Shown here piece by piece: positions 63,135 to 64,000 of a stretch of 64,000 nt of DNA (the stretch's first letter is position 1; each line of letters opens with the position of its first letter). A program made the position numbers and the translations under genes. A model generated the notes under the pieces. The model had not been told where the DNA came from, ran no database searches, and saw only the letters and a list, made by a program, of their open reading frames with translations. Source of the DNA: Terriglobia bacterium (lineage in GTDB: Bacteria > Acidobacteriota > Terriglobia > Bryobacterales > Bryobacteraceae). The DNA is taken from contig JAIQFK010000002.1 of the NCBI GenBank assembly GCA_020073305.1, positions 248,001-312,000 of the forward strand, in the 5' to 3' direction.

Positions 63135-63700
63135 TAGTGCTTCTCCGGTTGGGGTGCGCTATCGCGGACGGTCTGCCGCGAAAGCGACTGGCGGCAACGT
63201 TGCGCTTCCTCATCGGCCACGTGGCACTCCTGTTCCTTAGCGGTGGCAAGCTCCAAGGCGTATTGCTGCAGATGATCGCGGTTACCGGCGTTTTCCGAAA
63301 TCGCACCATTCAGCATGTCCGCCATGGGGGGATTCTGGTACTTGCGGAGACCCTCGCCGAGCGAACCGAGCATTGATTCGAGCGTACGGATGCGGAACAG
63401 CAACTGCAAAACGCCCGTCAGCTTTTCAGGAGTCCGGTTCAGATCGCGCGCGGAGGCGGCAATCGCTCTCACTTCACTACGGCAGGTCTTGGCTTGAGCG
63501 ACGTAGGCCTCGGGTGCGCCGGCCGCGATCCAGTTTTCAGGATGGATTTGATCGACAAACGGCGCCAACCGGTCGGCGTGCAACGCGAGAGCGTCCAACG
63601 TTTTGCGGATGTCCCAGTCGTTCTGCATGGTCGGCTGTTGCGCCCGGACGGACCAGGCCCCAGCCATCAAGAATAGAACTCCGCTCGCGAGAATCCTCAT
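63134..63700 (-). CDS. secreted protein of unknown function
   Basis: 188 residues. Signal peptide MRILASGVLFLMAGAWSVRAQ; mature part is helical (DWDIRKTLDALALHADRLAPFVDQIHPENWIAAGAPEAYVAQAKTCRSEVRAIAASA) with conserved-looking Cys positions. I do not recognise the family. It is the first gene of a pair with the Cys-rich protein. Confidence 0.7.
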   Translation of the reverse strand: MRILASGVLFLMAGAWSVRAQQPTMQNDWDIRKTLDALALHADRLAPFVDQIHPENWIAAGAPEAYVAQAKTCRSEVRAIAASARDLNRTPEKLTGVLQLLFRIRTLESMLGSLGEGLRKYQNPPMADMLNGAISENAGNRDHLQQYALELATAKEQECHVADEEAQRCRQSLSRQTVRDSAPQPEKH

Positions 63701-63794
63701 GCCGCTCTTCCCAATCTAGCAGACTTGGCTGAAAGCAGTTCGGTAGTGCACTAAATCCTGGTTGATTGGGATTCAGTCGCCATTCGGGGTGAGG

Positions 63795-63998
63795 CTATAT
63801 TTTCTTGGCTGGTTCTGCCGTTGGTTCCGTGGGTGGAGAGGGGATCTTGCCGAATCGGTTCTCATATTCATTGATGTTCGTGCTCAGGACTCCCAGCATG
63901 GCCTTGGCGTGCTGGGGAGACATCGAGATACAAGCGGACTCCTCGATGAACGGCTTGGGGCCGCCGCCCAGTACAAGTTCTCCAAAAAAAATCTTCAT
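63795..63998 (-). CDS. DUF3467-like protein, C-terminal part (5' end outside window)
   Basis: 67 residues visible (ISMSPQHAKAMLGVLSTNINEYENRFGKIP is the signature block of DUF3467 proteins, normally about 100 residues). MKIFFGELVLGG is probably internal, since the family has another 20-40 residues upstream, which would lie past the right edge. The C-terminal tail is Pro/Thr-rich. Function unknown. Confidence 0.65.
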   Translation of the reverse strand: MKIFFGELVLGGGPKPFIEESACISMSPQHAKAMLGVLSTNINEYENRFGKIPSPPTEPTAEPAKKI

Positions 63999-64000
63999 GT

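Overview
The window reads as chromosomal DNA of a GC-rich, diderm, heterotrophic bacterium, most likely an acidobacterium of the Solibacter/Bryobacter type. This is inferred from gene content: a FtsX/MacB-type duplicated permease without its ATPase, a PD40 propeller lipoprotein, a ceramidase-like enzyme with an MRRREF leader, TonB-dependent receptors, and many short secreted or Cys-rich proteins of unknown function. No rRNA operon lies in the window, so the assignment is tentative.

Layout. 1-3.5 kb: 3' end of mutS2, a ParD/ParE pair, and a gatB-bcp block on the minus strand. The peroxiredoxin has an in-frame TGA exactly at the peroxidatic cysteine, followed by a SECIS-like hairpin, so it is probably a selenoprotein. 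3.6-7.8 kb: sdhCAB and deoC. 7.8-15.5 kb: two tandem TonB-dependent receptors made by a duplication that also copied the 5' end of the next gene, then a sugar isomerase/epimerase, a PD40 lipoprotein and a DUF169 protein. 15.5-20.4 kb: an ABC permease, then a PIN-TRAM membrane protein with ispD and ispF.

20.4-27.3 kb is an accessory island. It holds two ~0.3 kb direct repeats around a secreted TPR gene, an orphan HTH antitoxin-like gene, a minus-strand operon of four tiny proteins (GIY-YIG, two HNH-like, GIY-YIG) opposite an XRE regulator plus ImmA/IrrE metallopeptidase, a secreted protein, and VapBC with a palindrome on its start codon. Short GGGGACAG-type repeats are scattered through it. 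The four-nuclease cassette with XRE-ImmA is the best candidate for an undescribed system.

27.5-36.5 kb: an adenylate kinase-like protein, an alpha/beta hydrolase with an apparent frameshift, secreted proteins, an esterase, a TPR/outer-membrane protein, a glycosidase-like protein and a MerR regulator. 36.5-41.8 kb: the core block parB-parA-rsmG-mnmG (minus), with two inverted parS-like sites at the rsmG 3' end, and divergent purD. 42-49 kb: small membrane protein, tRNA-Arg(CCT), LolA-like protein, coiled-coil protein, PilC-like protein, RRM protein, overlapping paralogues of unknown function, an ECF sigma/anti-sigma/zinc-ribbon operon and a DinB-like protein. 49.5-54.5 kb: M2 peptidase, ceramidase-like protein, zinc-finger protein, sulfotransferase-like protein. 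54.6-60.4 kb: a type IV pilus-like operon (PilB, M, N, O, P-like proteins and a pseudopilin-like protein with a low-complexity tail). 60.5-64 kb: MarR regulator with a palindrome over its promoter, a ClC-CBS channel, a Cys-rich protein, a secreted protein and the end of a DUF3467 gene.
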